Below, one piece after another: positions 51,794 through 61,110 of a stretch of DNA of 64,000 nt (positions are counted from its first letter, which is position 1; every line of letters starts with the position of its first letter). The stretch lies in assembly GCF_000152965.1 (NCBI RefSeq), contig NZ_CH902583.1:1772767-1836766 (forward strand). Direction: 5' to 3'. The position numbers and the translations under genes were made by a program. This stretch comes from Roseobacter sp. MED193 (lineage in GTDB: Bacteria > Pseudomonadota > Alphaproteobacteria > Rhodobacterales > Rhodobacteraceae). The notes under the pieces are model-generated. The model saw nothing but the letters and a program-made list of their open reading frames with translations. It did not search any database and was not told the origin of the DNA.

Positions 51794-52333
51794 ATGATCT
51801 ACTGGCTCAACCTGCTCCGACCTCTGAAACGCCGCAAGTACGCTGCGCGCCTAGGGCACAGACGTATTCAACTGTTCGCAGGTCTCGGCCTGGTTGGTCT
51901 TTGCTTGGGCATGCTCAGCGCCGATCTCAATGCAGGCAGCGCGATCATCACAGATAAAGACATTCGCGCCCGTCTGGCGCTGATGCGCGAACAAAAAGCA
52001 GCGTTACTAACCCTGAGTGACATGATGGCTGGGCGTCGGACCTTTTATCCCAAGACAGCCAAGGCGGCGCGGCGCGTGCTGATAGAAAACACCCGAAAAA
52101 TCCCCCGGCATTTTGCAAAACAGCGAATTGAGCCAAATTCCCACGCCCAGCCGGAGATCTGGACCCGCTGGCAGGATTTTGAGACCCGCGCCCAAGCGGC
52201 CCGACAGGCGGCAAAACAGATCAACGTCGGATCTGTGAATGGGCTACGTCGCAGCCTTCCTGCGATGGTTCAGGCCTGTCACAGCTGCCATCAAACCTAT
52301 CGCGCAACACCAAACCGAGCGATTACGCATTGA
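51794..52333 (+). CDS. Cytochrome c' (class II c-type cytochrome)
   Basis: A 179-residue secreted or membrane-anchored cytochrome. A basic N-terminus and one hydrophobic helix (about 27-43) act as signal or anchor. A four-helix bundle follows (about 55-170), ending with the C-terminal heme motif Cys162-His-Ser-Cys165-His166, the hallmark of cytochrome c'. The start follows GGAG by 7 nt. It is alone, with no adjacent cytochrome b partner. Roles proposed for the family include NO binding and electron transfer. Confidence 0.82.
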   Translation: MIYWLNLLRPLKRRKYAARLGHRRIQLFAGLGLVGLCLGMLSADLNAGSAIITDKDIRARLALMREQKAALLTLSDMMAGRRTFYPKTAKAARRVLIENTRKIPRHFAKQRIEPNSHAQPEIWTRWQDFETRAQAARQAAKQINVGSVNGLRRSLPAMVQACHSCHQTYRATPNRAITH

Positions 52334-52348
52334 GACACAGGCCGGCCC

Positions 52349-52975
52349 TCAGGTCTTGGGCGCGGCGTAGCGGGCCAGAAAAGTCTCAACAGCGCCTTCA
52401 ATGATCCTGTTGCGTTCTTCACCAGAAAAATGCGTGTCGATATTGAACAGAAAACGCGGCACCAGATCTGCGCGGCAAAGTTCGGCAAACTGATCAGCGG
52501 CGAGGTCAAAATCCTCTATCTGCAACTCGCCCCGAGCGGCGGCACTGCAAAGATAGTCGCGGATTTTGCCGCGAATCAACAATGGGCCGCTCTCATAAAA
52601 CTGGCGCCCAAGGTCAGGAAAGCGATCTGCCTCAGCCACGCAGATACGAAACATCCGCATGCCAAAGTCAGATAGGCTGATAGACAGGATATGCCCGGCT
52701 GCAGCCCGCAAAATTTGACGCGGGGTGCTGGAGCAGGTCGCCAGATCCATTGGCGCGTCCGCCTGTCGAGCACATTCGCTGCGGGCGACCTCCATGAACA
52801 ACAGACGTTTATCCGGAAAATAGCTATAGAGCGTCGCCTTGGAGACCCCGGCCGCGCGTGCGATATCGTCGACGCTGGCCCCCTCAAACCCATCTGCCAG
52901 AAACACCTCTCGCGCGCCTTTCAGTACCTGATCGAACTTGCGACCGGTGCGCAGAATACTGGCGTGTTCGTTCAT
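52349..52975 (-). CDS. TetR-family transcriptional regulator
   Basis: A 208-residue regulator with an N-terminal TetR helix-turn-helix (ASVDDIARAAGVSKATLYSYFPDKRLLF at about 34-61) and a C-terminal ligand-binding domain of the AefR-like group. The ATG at 52975 follows GAGG by 6 nt. An in-frame ATG at 52987 and a longer frame to 53176 are less likely. Its target is not clear; the AEC exporter is divergent from it, 480 bp away. Confidence 0.85.
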   Translation of the reverse strand: MNEHASILRTGRKFDQVLKGAREVFLADGFEGASVDDIARAAGVSKATLYSYFPDKRLLFMEVARSECARQADAPMDLATCSSTPRQILRAAAGHILSISLSDFGMRMFRICVAEADRFPDLGRQFYESGPLLIRGKIRDYLCSAAARGELQIEDFDLAADQFAELCRADLVPRFLFNIDTHFSGEERNRIIEGAVETFLARYAAPKT

Positions 52976-53149
52976 AGCTGACCTCATGGCTCTGGCGGGC
53001 TGGAACACCCAGTCTAGCCGAGAGCGCTCAGAGGCAACAGTCTTCTCTTTACCATCTCTGTTACACCCGGAAGAAGAGGCAACAACGGAAAGGGAGTGCT
53101 CCCGCCCACCCTTTCTGCCTTCTGGTGAAGGCAAGGGCCGTTGGGGGTG

Positions 53150-53171
53150 GCGCCGCGCTAACACGCGGCGC
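53150..53171. repeat. Perfect 8-bp GC hairpin
   Basis: GCGCCGCG-CTAACA-CGCGGCGC forms a perfect stem-loop about 130 bp before dispersed-repeat copy B. A structured element likewise precedes copy A (39796-39844), so it may belong to the same composite repeat. Confidence 0.55.
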
Positions 53172-53297
53172 GGCACCGACTGATGCTACGGGGACCACAG
53201 AACAGGGAGGGCAGCCCAAGGAAATATTTGTAAATACGAGGAACTTCGCCGCTCTGGTCCGGCCTCTATCGAGACGCTCCAGAGCAATATGGCCCAC

Positions 53298-53373
53298 GCC
53301 GCGCGTCAGCGCGGCGCTGGCCCCAACGGGAGACGGGCATCTATGATGCCCATACGACGGGCGGGAGCCCCCC
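53298..53373. repeat. Dispersed intergenic repeat, copy B
   Basis: The order is: a hairpin GCCGCGC-GTCA-GCGCGGC (53298-53315), TGGCCCCAACGGGA, a hairpin GGGCATC-TAT-GATGCCC (53335-53351), then CGGGCGGGAGCCCCCC. The conserved blocks match copy A at 39961-40037, while both stems differ and keep perfect pairing. Confidence 0.7.
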
Positions 53374-53456
53374 CTGTCCAAACACCGCCTGGATTTTCAA
53401 GTAAATCCGGCCCTTCCACCTTGCCTTTTCACCCACAGCCGCTACCACTCGTTTCG

Positions 53457-54386
53457 ATGGCTGACATTTTCTTCAGAACACTGCCCTTCTTTGCAATCAT
53501 CGGCTTGGGCTATTGGGCGGGCCGGACCCGCTTCTTCACAGAAGAGGCCACTGCCTATCTGACCAAGTTCGTATTTTTCTTCCCACTTTCAGCGATGATC
53601 TTTCGCTTTTCCGCCAATCTCTCTTTTGCGGAGATCTTTGATCCTGACTTAGTTCTGGCCTACCTGGCAGGAACAATGGCTGTCTATCTCTTGGTCACCC
53701 TCGTGGCGCTTATGCGCCGCCTGGACATGCCTACCTCAGCCGTCGAGGCCCAATGCGCCGCCATCGGCAATGTGGGTTTCCTTGGCCTGCCGATGATGGC
53801 CATGCTGTTTGGCGAGGCCGCCATCGCCCCGATGATGGTGGTTCTAAGTGTTGATCTTGTGGTATTTTCCTCATTGATCGTGATCCTGATCAACCTCGGG
53901 CGCGGCACGGGGCTGGGTCTGGGCACGCTGCGTCTGGTGCTCTTGGGCCTTCTGCGCAACCCTATGATCTTGGCTATTTGTGCAGGCCTTGCCTGGTCTG
54001 CGGCCGAAGTGCCCATTCCAGTGCCAATGAATGATTTCCTGTCGATCCTGGGCGGCGCGGCTACCCCTGGTGCGCTTTTCGCCATTGGCGCCTCACTGGC
54101 GTCAAAATCTGCCGAACGTATGCAGATTGCCGTCTGGCTCAGCTTTGCCAAACTGGTGCTGCACCCGCTTTGCGTTGCCTTTTGCGTTCTCTATCTGCTG
54201 CCTGTCACCAACTTTTCGGCCATGGTCGCCATTGCTGCCGCATCACTGCCGGTGGCCGGCAATGTCTATATGCTGGCACAGCATTACGGCGTGGCACCGC
54301 ACCGGGCCTCGGCGGCCATTTTGATCTCCACCATAGTCTCCATTTTGACTGTCCCGATGGTGATCGCCTGGGTTTCCGCGCTCTGA
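53457..54386 (+). CDS. AEC-family (auxin efflux carrier) transporter
   Basis: A 309-residue membrane protein with about ten helices in two halves, as in AEC/malonate-type carriers. The N-terminal LPFFAIIGLGYWAGR and the ATPGALFAIGASLA segment are family features. The ATG at 53457 is chosen by alignment to the first helix; no clear ribosome site precedes it. Possible substrates include malonate and other organic acids. Confidence 0.84.
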   Translation: MADIFFRTLPFFAIIGLGYWAGRTRFFTEEATAYLTKFVFFFPLSAMIFRFSANLSFAEIFDPDLVLAYLAGTMAVYLLVTLVALMRRLDMPTSAVEAQCAAIGNVGFLGLPMMAMLFGEAAIAPMMVVLSVDLVVFSSLIVILINLGRGTGLGLGTLRLVLLGLLRNPMILAICAGLAWSAAEVPIPVPMNDFLSILGGAATPGALFAIGASLASKSAERMQIAVWLSFAKLVLHPLCVAFCVLYLLPVTNFSAMVAIAAASLPVAGNVYMLAQHYGVAPHRASAAILISTIVSILTVPMVIAWVSAL

Positions 54387-54520
54387 GCTTGCCGTGGGTC
54401 AAGCTCTTCAGACTATTGTAACACGATTGCCGCAAAAACAGGGAGAGCTGCCGCAGCCACCACTGGACCTGCGCGCCGCCGACAGGTAGCGATAAGGCAA
54501 CAATTTATAGGAGCCTCACC

Positions 54521-55354
54521 ATGGAAACCGTATCGGAAAACAAAGCCTTTGGCGGACTGCAGGGTGTCTACCGTCACAAAAGCACCAGCACCAACTGCGA
54601 TATGACCTTTGGTCTCTTCCTGCCCGAGGAGGCCAAAGACGGCCCAGTTCCGATTCTGTGGTATCTCTCGGGCCTGACCTGCACCCATGAAAACGCCATG
54701 ACCAAGGCCGGAGCCCAGGCCTGGTGTGCCGAGCAGGGCATCGCCATCGTCTTCCCAGACACCAGTCCGCGTGGCGAAGGGGTTGCGGACGATGAGGCCT
54801 ACGACCTGGGCCAGGGCGCCGGGTTCTACGTAAATGCCACCCAGGAGCCCTGGGCCGCGCACTATCAAATGTGGGACTATATCGCCGAAGAACTGCCCGC
54901 CCTGCTGGCCGAAAACTTCGCCATTGATCTCGACCGTCAGGCTATCACCGGCCATTCCATGGGAGGCCATGGCGCGCTGACCCTGGCGATGAACCTGCCC
55001 GGTCGGTTCAAATCGGTTTCGGCCTTTGCGCCGATCTGCAATCCTACCGGTGCCGACTGGGGCCGCAAGCAGCTGGCGGCCTATCTCGGTGACGATGAAA
55101 CCGCCTGGGCCAAGCATGACGCATCGCTCTTGATGCGCGAAAAAGGCTTTGACGGGCCCATTCTGGTGGATACCGGCACCACCGATCAGTTCATTGACCT
55201 GCTGCGCCCCGAAGCCCTCGCCGCCGCCGTAGCCGAAAAGCGCCAGGAGGCCACGCTGCGCCTACAGCCCGGCTATGACCATAGCTATTTCTTTGTCTCC
55301 AGCTTCATGGAAGATCACGTCACCTTCCACGCCGAAGCCCTGTACCGGGATTAA
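54521..55354 (+). CDS. fghA: S-formylglutathione hydrolase
   Basis: Hydrolyses S-formylglutathione to formate and glutathione, the second step of glutathione-dependent formaldehyde oxidation. The 277-residue esterase-D-like protein has the nucleophile Ser146 (GHSMGG), Asp in DTGTTDQF and His in YDHSYFF. The LSGLTCTHENAMTKAG segment is a family landmark. The start follows AGGAG. The partner alcohol dehydrogenase adhC is not in the window. It is 3 nt before sthA. Confidence 0.95.
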   Translation: METVSENKAFGGLQGVYRHKSTSTNCDMTFGLFLPEEAKDGPVPILWYLSGLTCTHENAMTKAGAQAWCAEQGIAIVFPDTSPRGEGVADDEAYDLGQGAGFYVNATQEPWAAHYQMWDYIAEELPALLAENFAIDLDRQAITGHSMGGHGALTLAMNLPGRFKSVSAFAPICNPTGADWGRKQLAAYLGDDETAWAKHDASLLMREKGFDGPILVDTGTTDQFIDLLRPEALAAAVAEKRQEATLRLQPGYDHSYFFVSSFMEDHVTFHAEALYRD

Positions 55355-55357
55355 ACC

Positions 55358-56872
55358 ATGACCACATCCGCAACCCCCTCCATGACTGATTTCGACTATG
55401 ACTATGATCTGGTGATCATCGGCTCCGGTCCTTCGGGGCGGACCGCTGCGATCCAGGCCGGTAAGCTGAAACGCCGTGTGCTGGTCATTGACCGGGCCGA
55501 TCGGCTGGGTGGGGTTTCTGTGCATACCGGAACCGTTCCGTCAAAAACCCTGAGGGAAACGGTGCTCAACCTCTCTGGCTGGCGCGAACGCAGCTTCTAT
55601 GGCCGCTCCTACCGGGTGAAGGACCAAATCGCCGCTGAGGACCTGAAGGCCCGCCTGCATATGACCCTTGATCACGAGGTCGACGTGCTGGAACACCAGT
55701 TCAACCGCAACCACGTGGAATGGCTGGCCGGTCTCGCCAAATTCACCGGCCCCAATGAGGTCGAAGTCGCCACCGAAGCCGGGGACACCACCCGGATTAC
55801 CAGTGAAAAATTCCTCATCGCCACCGGAACCCGCACATATCGACCAGACGATGTTCCGTTCAACGGCAAAACCGTTGTCGACGGGGATGAGTTCCTGGAG
55901 ATGTCCTCGATCCCCCGCTCCCTGATTGTGGTTGGTGCCGGTGTTATCGGTGTGGAATACGCTACCATGTTCTCGACCCTGGATGTCCGTGTCACCCTGA
56001 TTGAACCCCGCGATACCTTCTTGGATTTTATCGATAGCACCCTCATTCAGGATTTCACCCACCAGATCCGCGAAAATGGCGTCGATCTTCGCTTAGGTTC
56101 TGCCATCGACAAGATCGAAGACGCAGGCAACCATATCGAAGTCTCGCTGAACAATGGCCGCCATGTGCGTGGCGAGATGCTGCTCTTTGCGGCCGGGCGC
56201 ATGGGCAATACCGATGGTCTGAACCTCGCGGCCGTTGGGCTGGAAACCGATCATCGCGGGCGTCTAAGCGTTGAGCGCAAGACCTATCAGACCGCTGTGC
56301 CGCATATCTATGCCACCGGCGATGTGATTGGCCACCCCTCGCTGGCCTCTACCTCACTGCAGCAGGGCCGCGTTGCCGCCTGTCACGCGCTGGAGACCCC
56401 GACGCTGCCGGAAAGCCCCTGGTATCCCTATGGCATCTACTCCGTGCCCGAGATGTCCACCTGCGGCATGTCGGAGGAAGAGCTACAGGAACGTGGTATC
56501 CACTACGAGATCGGTGTCGCCCGCTTCCGCGAGACCTCGCGCGGGCATATCATGGGGCTGGAACATGGTATGCTGAAGATGCTGATCAGCCTCAAAACCC
56601 GCCGGGTTCTGGGGGTTCAGATCGTGGGCGAAGGCGCCACCGAGCTGATTCACATCGGCCAGGCGGTGATGAACCTGCAGGGTACCGTGGACTATTTTGT
56701 CCAGAATACCTTCAACTATCCGACTCTGGCCGAAGCCTACAAAATCGCCGGGCTCGACGCCTTTAACCGCATGCCCATCCCGGAAGAGTTCAAGGTGAAA
56801 AAGCCCACAAAACCGGCGGCAAAACCCAAGGCACAACCTGCCAAGAGTGCCGATAAAAAGGCCGCGAAGTGA
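55358..56872 (+). CDS. sthA: Si-specific soluble pyridine nucleotide transhydrogenase
   Basis: A 504-residue flavoprotein that moves hydride between NADPH and NAD. FAD motif [13 protein letters not shown] lies near the start, NAD motif [15 protein letters not shown] at about 190. The site holding the redox disulfide in lipoamide dehydrogenases reads [14 protein letters not shown], lacking the cysteine pair, as expected for SthA. A Lys/Pro/Ala-rich tail of about 30 residues (from [13 protein letters not shown]) is extra to the core. It starts 3 nt after fghA and overlaps yaiI. Confidence 0.93.
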   Translation: MTTSATPSMTDFDYDYDLVIIGSGPSGRTAAIQAGKLKRRVLVIDRADRLGGVSVHTGTVPSKTLRETVLNLSGWRERSFYGRSYRVKDQIAAEDLKARLHMTLDHEVDVLEHQFNRNHVEWLAGLAKFTGPNEVEVATEAGDTTRITSEKFLIATGTRTYRPDDVPFNGKTVVDGDEFLEMSSIPRSLIVVGAGVIGVEYATMFSTLDVRVTLIEPRDTFLDFIDSTLIQDFTHQIRENGVDLRLGSAIDKIEDAGNHIEVSLNNGRHVRGEMLLFAAGRMGNTDGLNLAAVGLETDHRGRLSVERKTYQTAVPHIYATGDVIGHPSLASTSLQQGRVAACHALETPTLPESPWYPYGIYSVPEMSTCGMSEEELQERGIHYEIGVARFRETSRGHIMGLEHGMLKMLISLKTRRVLGVQIVGEGATELIHIGQAVMNLQGTVDYFVQNTFNYPTLAEAYKIAGLDAFNRMPIPEEFKVKKPTKPAAKPKAQPAKSADKKAAK

Positions 56873-57333
56873 GCGCGCTCTACATCGACGCGGATGCATG
56901 CCCGGTCAAAGAAGAGGCCGAGCGGGTGGCCACCCGCCACAGGCTGAAAATGTTCGTGGTTTCCAACGGCGGATTACGTCCCTCGCGCAATCCGCTGGTG
57001 GAAAACGTGATAGTCGATCAGGGTGCTGATGTCGCCGACATGTGGATCGCAGACCGCTGTGGCCCAGGTGATGTAGTGGTCACCGGAGACATCCCGCTGG
57101 CCGCCAAATGTATCGAAGCCGGTGCCCAGGTGCTGCGTCACAATGGCGAGCGCTTCACCCAGGCCAACATCGGCCAACAACTGGCGATGCGCGATCTAAT
57201 GGCCGACCTGCGCGCCGCAAACCCGCTTGGGGCGGGTGGTTCTGGTAAGGGCTTTACCAAATCGGATCGTTCGAGGTTTCTCGACAGTCTGGAACGAGAA
57301 ATCCGGGCAGCGGCCTCTCAGACTCGCTCTTAG
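56869..57333 (+). CDS. YaiI/YqxD (UPF0178) family protein
   Basis: A 154-residue protein of a conserved NYN/PIN-like nuclease-fold family. Landmarks are [11 protein letters not shown] at the start, [38 protein letters not shown], and [12 protein letters not shown] near the end. It begins with GTG overlapping the sthA stop by 4 nt. The fold and the conserved aspartates suggest metal-dependent nuclease activity, which is unproven. Confidence 0.88.
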   Translation: MSALYIDADACPVKEEAERVATRHRLKMFVVSNGGLRPSRNPLVENVIVDQGADVADMWIADRCGPGDVVVTGDIPLAAKCIEAGAQVLRHNGERFTQANIGQQLAMRDLMADLRAANPLGAGGSGKGFTKSDRSRFLDSLEREIRAAASQTRS

Positions 57334-57364
57334 AGGCCGCAAACCAGGGCAAGGCGCCTGTTCC

Positions 57365-57685
57365 CTACATATCCAATTCAAGATCCGGTGCCACCTCAAT
57401 GGTTCCGGACCCCGACAGATGCGGGCAGCCGCGGACCAACTCAATCGCTGCGTCCATGTCCTTGGCTTCGATCACCGTGTAGCCTGACAGCGGACTGGCG
57501 CCGCCGCCCTCTGCCACCGCCCCATCGCTTAGAACGGTCTTTGACGGCCCCACGGCAAGGCCGGGATCCAGCGCAGCCGTCCCAAGACCGGCCATCCAGG
57601 CCTTCCAGGCCGCCATCATCTTTGCCCCCTCTTCGGGCGTGTTGACATCGGGGTGGCCGTGATAGGCGAGTACAAATTTCGGCAT
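57365..57685 (-). CDS. YciI-family (YCII-related) protein
   Basis: A 106-residue protein of the small ferredoxin-like YciI/DGPF group: MPKFVLAYHGHPDV at the start and GYTVIEAKDMDAAIELVRGCPHL later. The ATG at 57685 follows GAGGAG. It is divergent from a TetR gene, and a 26-bp palindrome lies in the gap, so it is probably the regulated target. Relatives are often linked to dyes, dehalogenation or sigma factors; function here is unknown. Confidence 0.85.
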   Translation of the reverse strand: MPKFVLAYHGHPDVNTPEEGAKMMAAWKAWMAGLGTAALDPGLAVGPSKTVLSDGAVAEGGGASPLSGYTVIEAKDMDAAIELVRGCPHLSGSGTIEVAPDLELDM

Positions 57686-57733
57686 TTCAATGCTCCTCTG
57701 AAATTCTTCCGTGACGCCAACGCTAGCCTCAAT

Positions 57734-57759
57734 CAAAATATGTTAAAGAACATATTTTG
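57734..57759. promoter_or_regulatory. Near-ideal TetR operator palindrome
   Basis: CAAAATATGTT and AACATATTTTG form a perfect inverted repeat with 11-bp arms around a 4-nt centre. It lies midway in the 121-bp gap between the YciI-like gene and its divergent TetR regulator. Its strong AT content contrasts with the region. It probably controls both genes. Confidence 0.8.
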
Positions 57760-57806
57760 TACTCTGTCACACTGGCAGCACCCGTCCCAAAAGGAGCCAT
57801 AGCCCC

Positions 57807-58400
57807 ATGCCCTACAGCAGCACGCACAAGGAAAAGACCCGCACCCGTATCGTCGAGGTGGCGCGCACCCTGTTCAACATCCATGGGTTTCACGGCGTGA
57901 CGATCGATATGGTCATGGCAAAAGCGGGCCTGACGCGGGGCGGTTTCTACAACCATTTCTCGACCAAAGAGGATTTGTTCTGCGCGGCTGTTTCAAGCTT
58001 TCTGATGGGGCGCGGTGCACGGTGGCGCCATGAGGCGGGCATCAATGCGATGAACCCTGACAGTGAGGCCGCTCTGCAAATGATCCAGAGCTATCTGTCT
58101 GATGCCCATCTTGGCGCAGTTCAGGACCAATGCCCGATGATCGCCCTGCCTTCAGACGTTGCCCGTGCCAGCCCCGAGGTACGCGCAGCCTTTCAGCAGC
58201 TCCTGACGGCCATGGTAGGCCTGTTGCAGCGCAGCCTACTGCAACAGGAAGATCCGCAAGCCCGGCAAAAAGCGATGGCAATGGCTGCACTCTGTGTGGG
58301 CGGCATGGTTCTGGCCCGCACCCTGCCCGAATGCGAACTGGCGACGGAAATCCGCAGCGCCGCGCTGCAGACTGCAACAGCGATGACATCAAGCTCTTGA
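57807..58400 (+). CDS. TetR-family transcriptional regulator
   Basis: A 197-residue regulator. The N-terminal helix-turn-helix (GFHGVTIDMVMAKAGLTRGGFYNHFSTKEDLF at about 27-58) is close to the AcrR/NemR type. The C-terminal domain (about 80-190) includes CPMIALPSDVARASPEV, a feature of NemR-like proteins that sense electrophiles. The Cys in that segment may matter. The start follows AAGGAG. Upstream palindrome suggests autoregulation and control of the YciI-like gene. Confidence 0.88.
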   Translation: MPYSSTHKEKTRTRIVEVARTLFNIHGFHGVTIDMVMAKAGLTRGGFYNHFSTKEDLFCAAVSSFLMGRGARWRHEAGINAMNPDSEAALQMIQSYLSDAHLGAVQDQCPMIALPSDVARASPEVRAAFQQLLTAMVGLLQRSLLQQEDPQARQKAMAMAALCVGGMVLARTLPECELATEIRSAALQTATAMTSSS

Positions 58401-58524
58401 CGGCAGACCCTGACCACACAGTTCGGCGCGCGCCATACGACCAAGTGGGCGGCCCGTAATTTCGACATTGCCGACCTTCCCTGATTGCGCAAAGGATGCG
58501 TAAAGGGCAACGGGAGACGAGGCG

Positions 58525-59487
58525 ATGACTGCAGAGATTCGGGTAAATGCCATCGGCCTTGCAGCGGCGGCTGGCTCTGCCGTCTGTTTCTCCATCATTG
58601 ATGTCTTGGTCAAATTCTTGTCCGGGGATTATCCGCTCTACCAAATGGTTCTTCTGCGATCCTTGATTGCGATGCCCATCTTGCTGCTGGTTATGGTGCC
58701 GCTGGAGGGCGGTTATCACGTGTTGCGCACCCGGCAGCCCAAATTGCACCTGATCCGCTGTGGCGCGGTGCTCTTTGCCAATATCTGTTTCTACACCGGC
58801 CTGGCCACCATGCCGATGGCCGATGCGGTGGCCATCGCCTTTGCCACCCCGCTGATCGTCACCCTTCTATCTGTGGTCCTACTAGGGGAACGCCCCGGCA
58901 TTTGGCGTTGGAGCGCTGTGGCAGTGGGGTTTCTTGGCGTCTTGATCATTATGCGCCCTGGCCCCGGCACCTTTCAGGCGGCAGCGTTACTGCCGTTTTT
59001 TGGCGCTTGTGGCTATGCCACGCTGCATGTGCTCACGCGCCGCGCTGGTGGTGCAGACAGCCCCGCAGCGCTCACATTTTATCCCTCTCTGGCCTTTATG
59101 ATCGTCAGCGCCGTTTTGGGGCTCAGCACCGGGGATGGTCGCTTTGCCAGTGGCGATAGTGCCGCGCTGGACTTCATCCTGCGGGCGTGGGTCTGGCCTG
59201 CATCTGGCGATTGGTGGGCCTTTGTCGCACTGGGGCTTACCGCCTCGATAGGTGGCTACCTGATTAGCTTTGCCTACCGCCAGTGCGAAGCCGGACTGGT
59301 GGCGCCTTTTGAATACATCGCCATGCCGATGGCGGTGTTCTGGGGGATCTTAGTATTTCAGGAATGGCCCGATTTGCCTGTTTGGCTTGGAAGTGCCTTG
59401 ATCATTGGCGCTGGTCTTGTTTCCCTCTGGCGCGAGACACGCAACAACCGCCCAACCAGTCGCCCACGCCCCCGATCCTTAGGTTAG
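58525..59487 (+). CDS. EamA/DMT-family transporter
   Basis: A 320-residue membrane protein with ten predicted helices in two EamA halves (about 8-145 and 165-300). The GAVLFANICFYTGLATMPMADAVAIAFATPLIVT run of family features is visible by the pieces YTGLATMPMADA and FATPLIVT. The start follows GGGAG. It leads a rightward group with the HAD and cyclodeaminase-type genes; substrate unknown. Confidence 0.88.
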   Translation: MTAEIRVNAIGLAAAAGSAVCFSIIDVLVKFLSGDYPLYQMVLLRSLIAMPILLLVMVPLEGGYHVLRTRQPKLHLIRCGAVLFANICFYTGLATMPMADAVAIAFATPLIVTLLSVVLLGERPGIWRWSAVAVGFLGVLIIMRPGPGTFQAAALLPFFGACGYATLHVLTRRAGGADSPAALTFYPSLAFMIVSAVLGLSTGDGRFASGDSAALDFILRAWVWPASGDWWAFVALGLTASIGGYLISFAYRQCEAGLVAPFEYIAMPMAVFWGILVFQEWPDLPVWLGSALIIGAGLVSLWRETRNNRPTSRPRPRSLG

Positions 59488-59499
59488 GAACTGAAACGC

Positions 59500-60120
59500 A
59501 TGACCATCGAAGCCGTCGTTTTTGATATTGGCAATGTACTGATCGAATGGGAGCCGGAACGGTTCTATGATGCCCGCCTGGGCGCTGAAACCCGCCAACG
59601 CCTGTTTGCCGAGGTGCCGCTGCACGAAATGAACCTAGGATTGGATCGCGGCGCCCCCTTCCGCGACTCGGTCTATGCACTGGCAGATCAACATCCCGCC
59701 TGGGCCGAAGAAATCCGCCATTGGCATGACAGCTGGTTGGAGTTTGCCCATAGGGATATACCGCAATCGGTCCGCCTGCTGCGCGCCTTGCGCCAAAAGG
59801 GCGTGCCGGTTCTGGCGCTCAGCAACTTTGGAATCGGCACCTTTGAGCTCGCTCTTGAAGCCTATCCGTTTCTAGCTGAGTTTGATCAGGCCTATATCTC
59901 GGGCCATCTGGGCTGCATCAAACCTGATCCCGAAATCTATGCGCGACTGGAACAGGGCGCAGGCCTGCCAGTGGACCGCATACTCTTTGTCGATGACCGC
60001 CCTGAGAACATCGACGCCGCCAGAGCGCGCGGTTGGCAAGGCCATCTTTTCACCACCCCCGAAGCCTGGGCTGCACGCCTGGTCGAGGCCGGATTACTCT
60101 CAGAACAGGACGCCCTATGA
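59500..60120 (+). CDS. HAD-superfamily phosphatase (YihX-like subfamily IA)
   Basis: A 206-residue HAD hydrolase. The nucleophile is in VVFDIGNVLIEWE; Gly-Asn at the second position instead of Asp is usual for the YihX/epoxide-hydrolase N-terminal subgroup. Motif II Ser is in ALSNFG, motif III Lys in GCIKPDPEIY, and motif IV acids in LFVDDRPEN. A helical cap (about 15-85) marks subfamily I. It lies 13 nt after the DMT gene and overlaps the next by ATGA. Substrate unknown. Confidence 0.9.
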   Translation: MTIEAVVFDIGNVLIEWEPERFYDARLGAETRQRLFAEVPLHEMNLGLDRGAPFRDSVYALADQHPAWAEEIRHWHDSWLEFAHRDIPQSVRLLRALRQKGVPVLALSNFGIGTFELALEAYPFLAEFDQAYISGHLGCIKPDPEIYARLEQGAGLPVDRILFVDDRPENIDAARARGWQGHLFTTPEAWAARLVEAGLLSEQDAL

Positions 60121-61034
60121 GCATTCCCATGATCACCTTTGACGCCGGCGAAGCCCTGCTGGACTGGATCGACTTCACTCAGGCCCTGGCCCGCGGTCAT
60201 GACCTGCCCAAGGCCGAGATTGGCGATACCTTCCTGTACCGCGACCCCGATACGCTGCTCAGCCGCTCTGCCTGGATTGATGGCATGGGGCTGGCGGTCA
60301 AAACCGCCAATATCTTCCCGCGCAACCCCGATGCAGGCAAGCCGATGATCAATGGCTCGGTTTGTCTGTACTCTGATCTGGATGGCACACTGGAGGCCCT
60401 GGTGGATTTCCACCTGGTGACCAAGTGGAAGACCGCCGGCGACAGTCTGCTTGGTGCGCTGCGTCTCGCCAATCCGGACAGCCGCGAGATCTTGATCGTG
60501 GGGGCAGGCACCGTTGCCGGATCACTGGTTGAGGCCTTTGGTACCGCCTACCCGCAGGCGCAGATTCGTATCTGTAACCGAACCCAATCCAAGGCCGAAG
60601 ACCTGGTTGCACGCTATCCCGGCACCACTGTGGCCACCGATCTCGAAGCGGCCGTCAAAGCGGCGGATATCATCGTCACCTCAACCATGTCCTCAACCCC
60701 GGTGATCAAGGGTGACTGGCTGCGTCCCGGCCAGCATCTGAACATGATCGGCGCCTATCGGCCAGACATGCGAGAGACCGACGACACGGCCCTCACCCGC
60801 GCGCGGATCTATTGTGACAGCTTTGACACCACGCTGGACCATATCGGCGAGTTCAAAATTCCACTGGAAGAGGGCGTGATCCAGCGCAGTGATGTGCTGG
60901 CGGATTTCTACAGCATGGACCAGTTCCCCGCCTATGACCCTGTGGCGATCACTCTGTTCAAGAATGGCGGTGGCGCCCATCTGGATCTGATGACCAGCCA
61001 CCATATTCTGGAAAAATGGAAAGCCGCGCAATAA
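60117..61034 (+). CDS. Ornithine cyclodeaminase / mu-crystallin family protein
   Basis: A 305-residue Rossmann-fold oxidoreductase. The NAD(P) motif ILIVGAGTVAGSLVEAF lies at about 122-138, followed by RICNRTQSKAEDL and TSTMSSTPVIKG. The N-terminal substrate region has the KTANIFPRNP segment with its conserved lysine. Family members include ornithine cyclodeaminase, alanine dehydrogenase, ketimine and iminosuccinate reductases, and these cannot be told apart here. The start overlaps the HAD stop by 4 nt. Confidence 0.85.
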   Translation: MSIPMITFDAGEALLDWIDFTQALARGHDLPKAEIGDTFLYRDPDTLLSRSAWIDGMGLAVKTANIFPRNPDAGKPMINGSVCLYSDLDGTLEALVDFHLVTKWKTAGDSLLGALRLANPDSREILIVGAGTVAGSLVEAFGTAYPQAQIRICNRTQSKAEDLVARYPGTTVATDLEAAVKAADIIVTSTMSSTPVIKGDWLRPGQHLNMIGAYRPDMRETDDTALTRARIYCDSFDTTLDHIGEFKIPLEEGVIQRSDVLADFYSMDQFPAYDPVAITLFKNGGGAHLDLMTSHHILEKWKAAQ

Positions 61035-61070
61035 CCTGACGGCGTCGCGCGGCTGTGCCGTTCTTGGTCG

Positions 61071-61094
61071 GGTCGCCTTGTCTCAGGCGACCCC
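61071..61094. terminator. Hairpin between convergent genes
   Basis: A perfect 9-bp stem (GGGTCGCCT and AGGCGACCC) with a 6-nt loop lies 37 bp after the cyclodeaminase-family stop and 17 bp before the MFS stop. It has no T-run on either side, so it may act with Rho or as an RNA end protector. Confidence 0.6.
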
Positions 61095-61110
61095 AAAGCA
61101 TTCCCTGCAA

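Larger units (their letters stand above)
52976..53456. other. Intergenic region with structured repeats before the AEC gene
   Basis: About 480 bp with no gene. It contains the stem at 53150-53171 and dispersed-repeat copy B at 53298-53373. The promoters of the TetR and AEC genes should lie here. In-frame extension of the AEC gene upstream to 53289 would translate the repeat and is rejected. Confidence 0.5.

Noticed and set aside
51525-51957. Small open frames upstream of the cytochrome c' gene
   Set aside because: No ribosome sites, no family resemblance, and they overlap each other and the cytochrome start in different frames.
55358-56872. sthA as a lipoamide dehydrogenase that has lost its redox cysteines
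   Set aside because: Absence of the cysteine pair is normal for soluble transhydrogenases, and the remaining motifs fit SthA.
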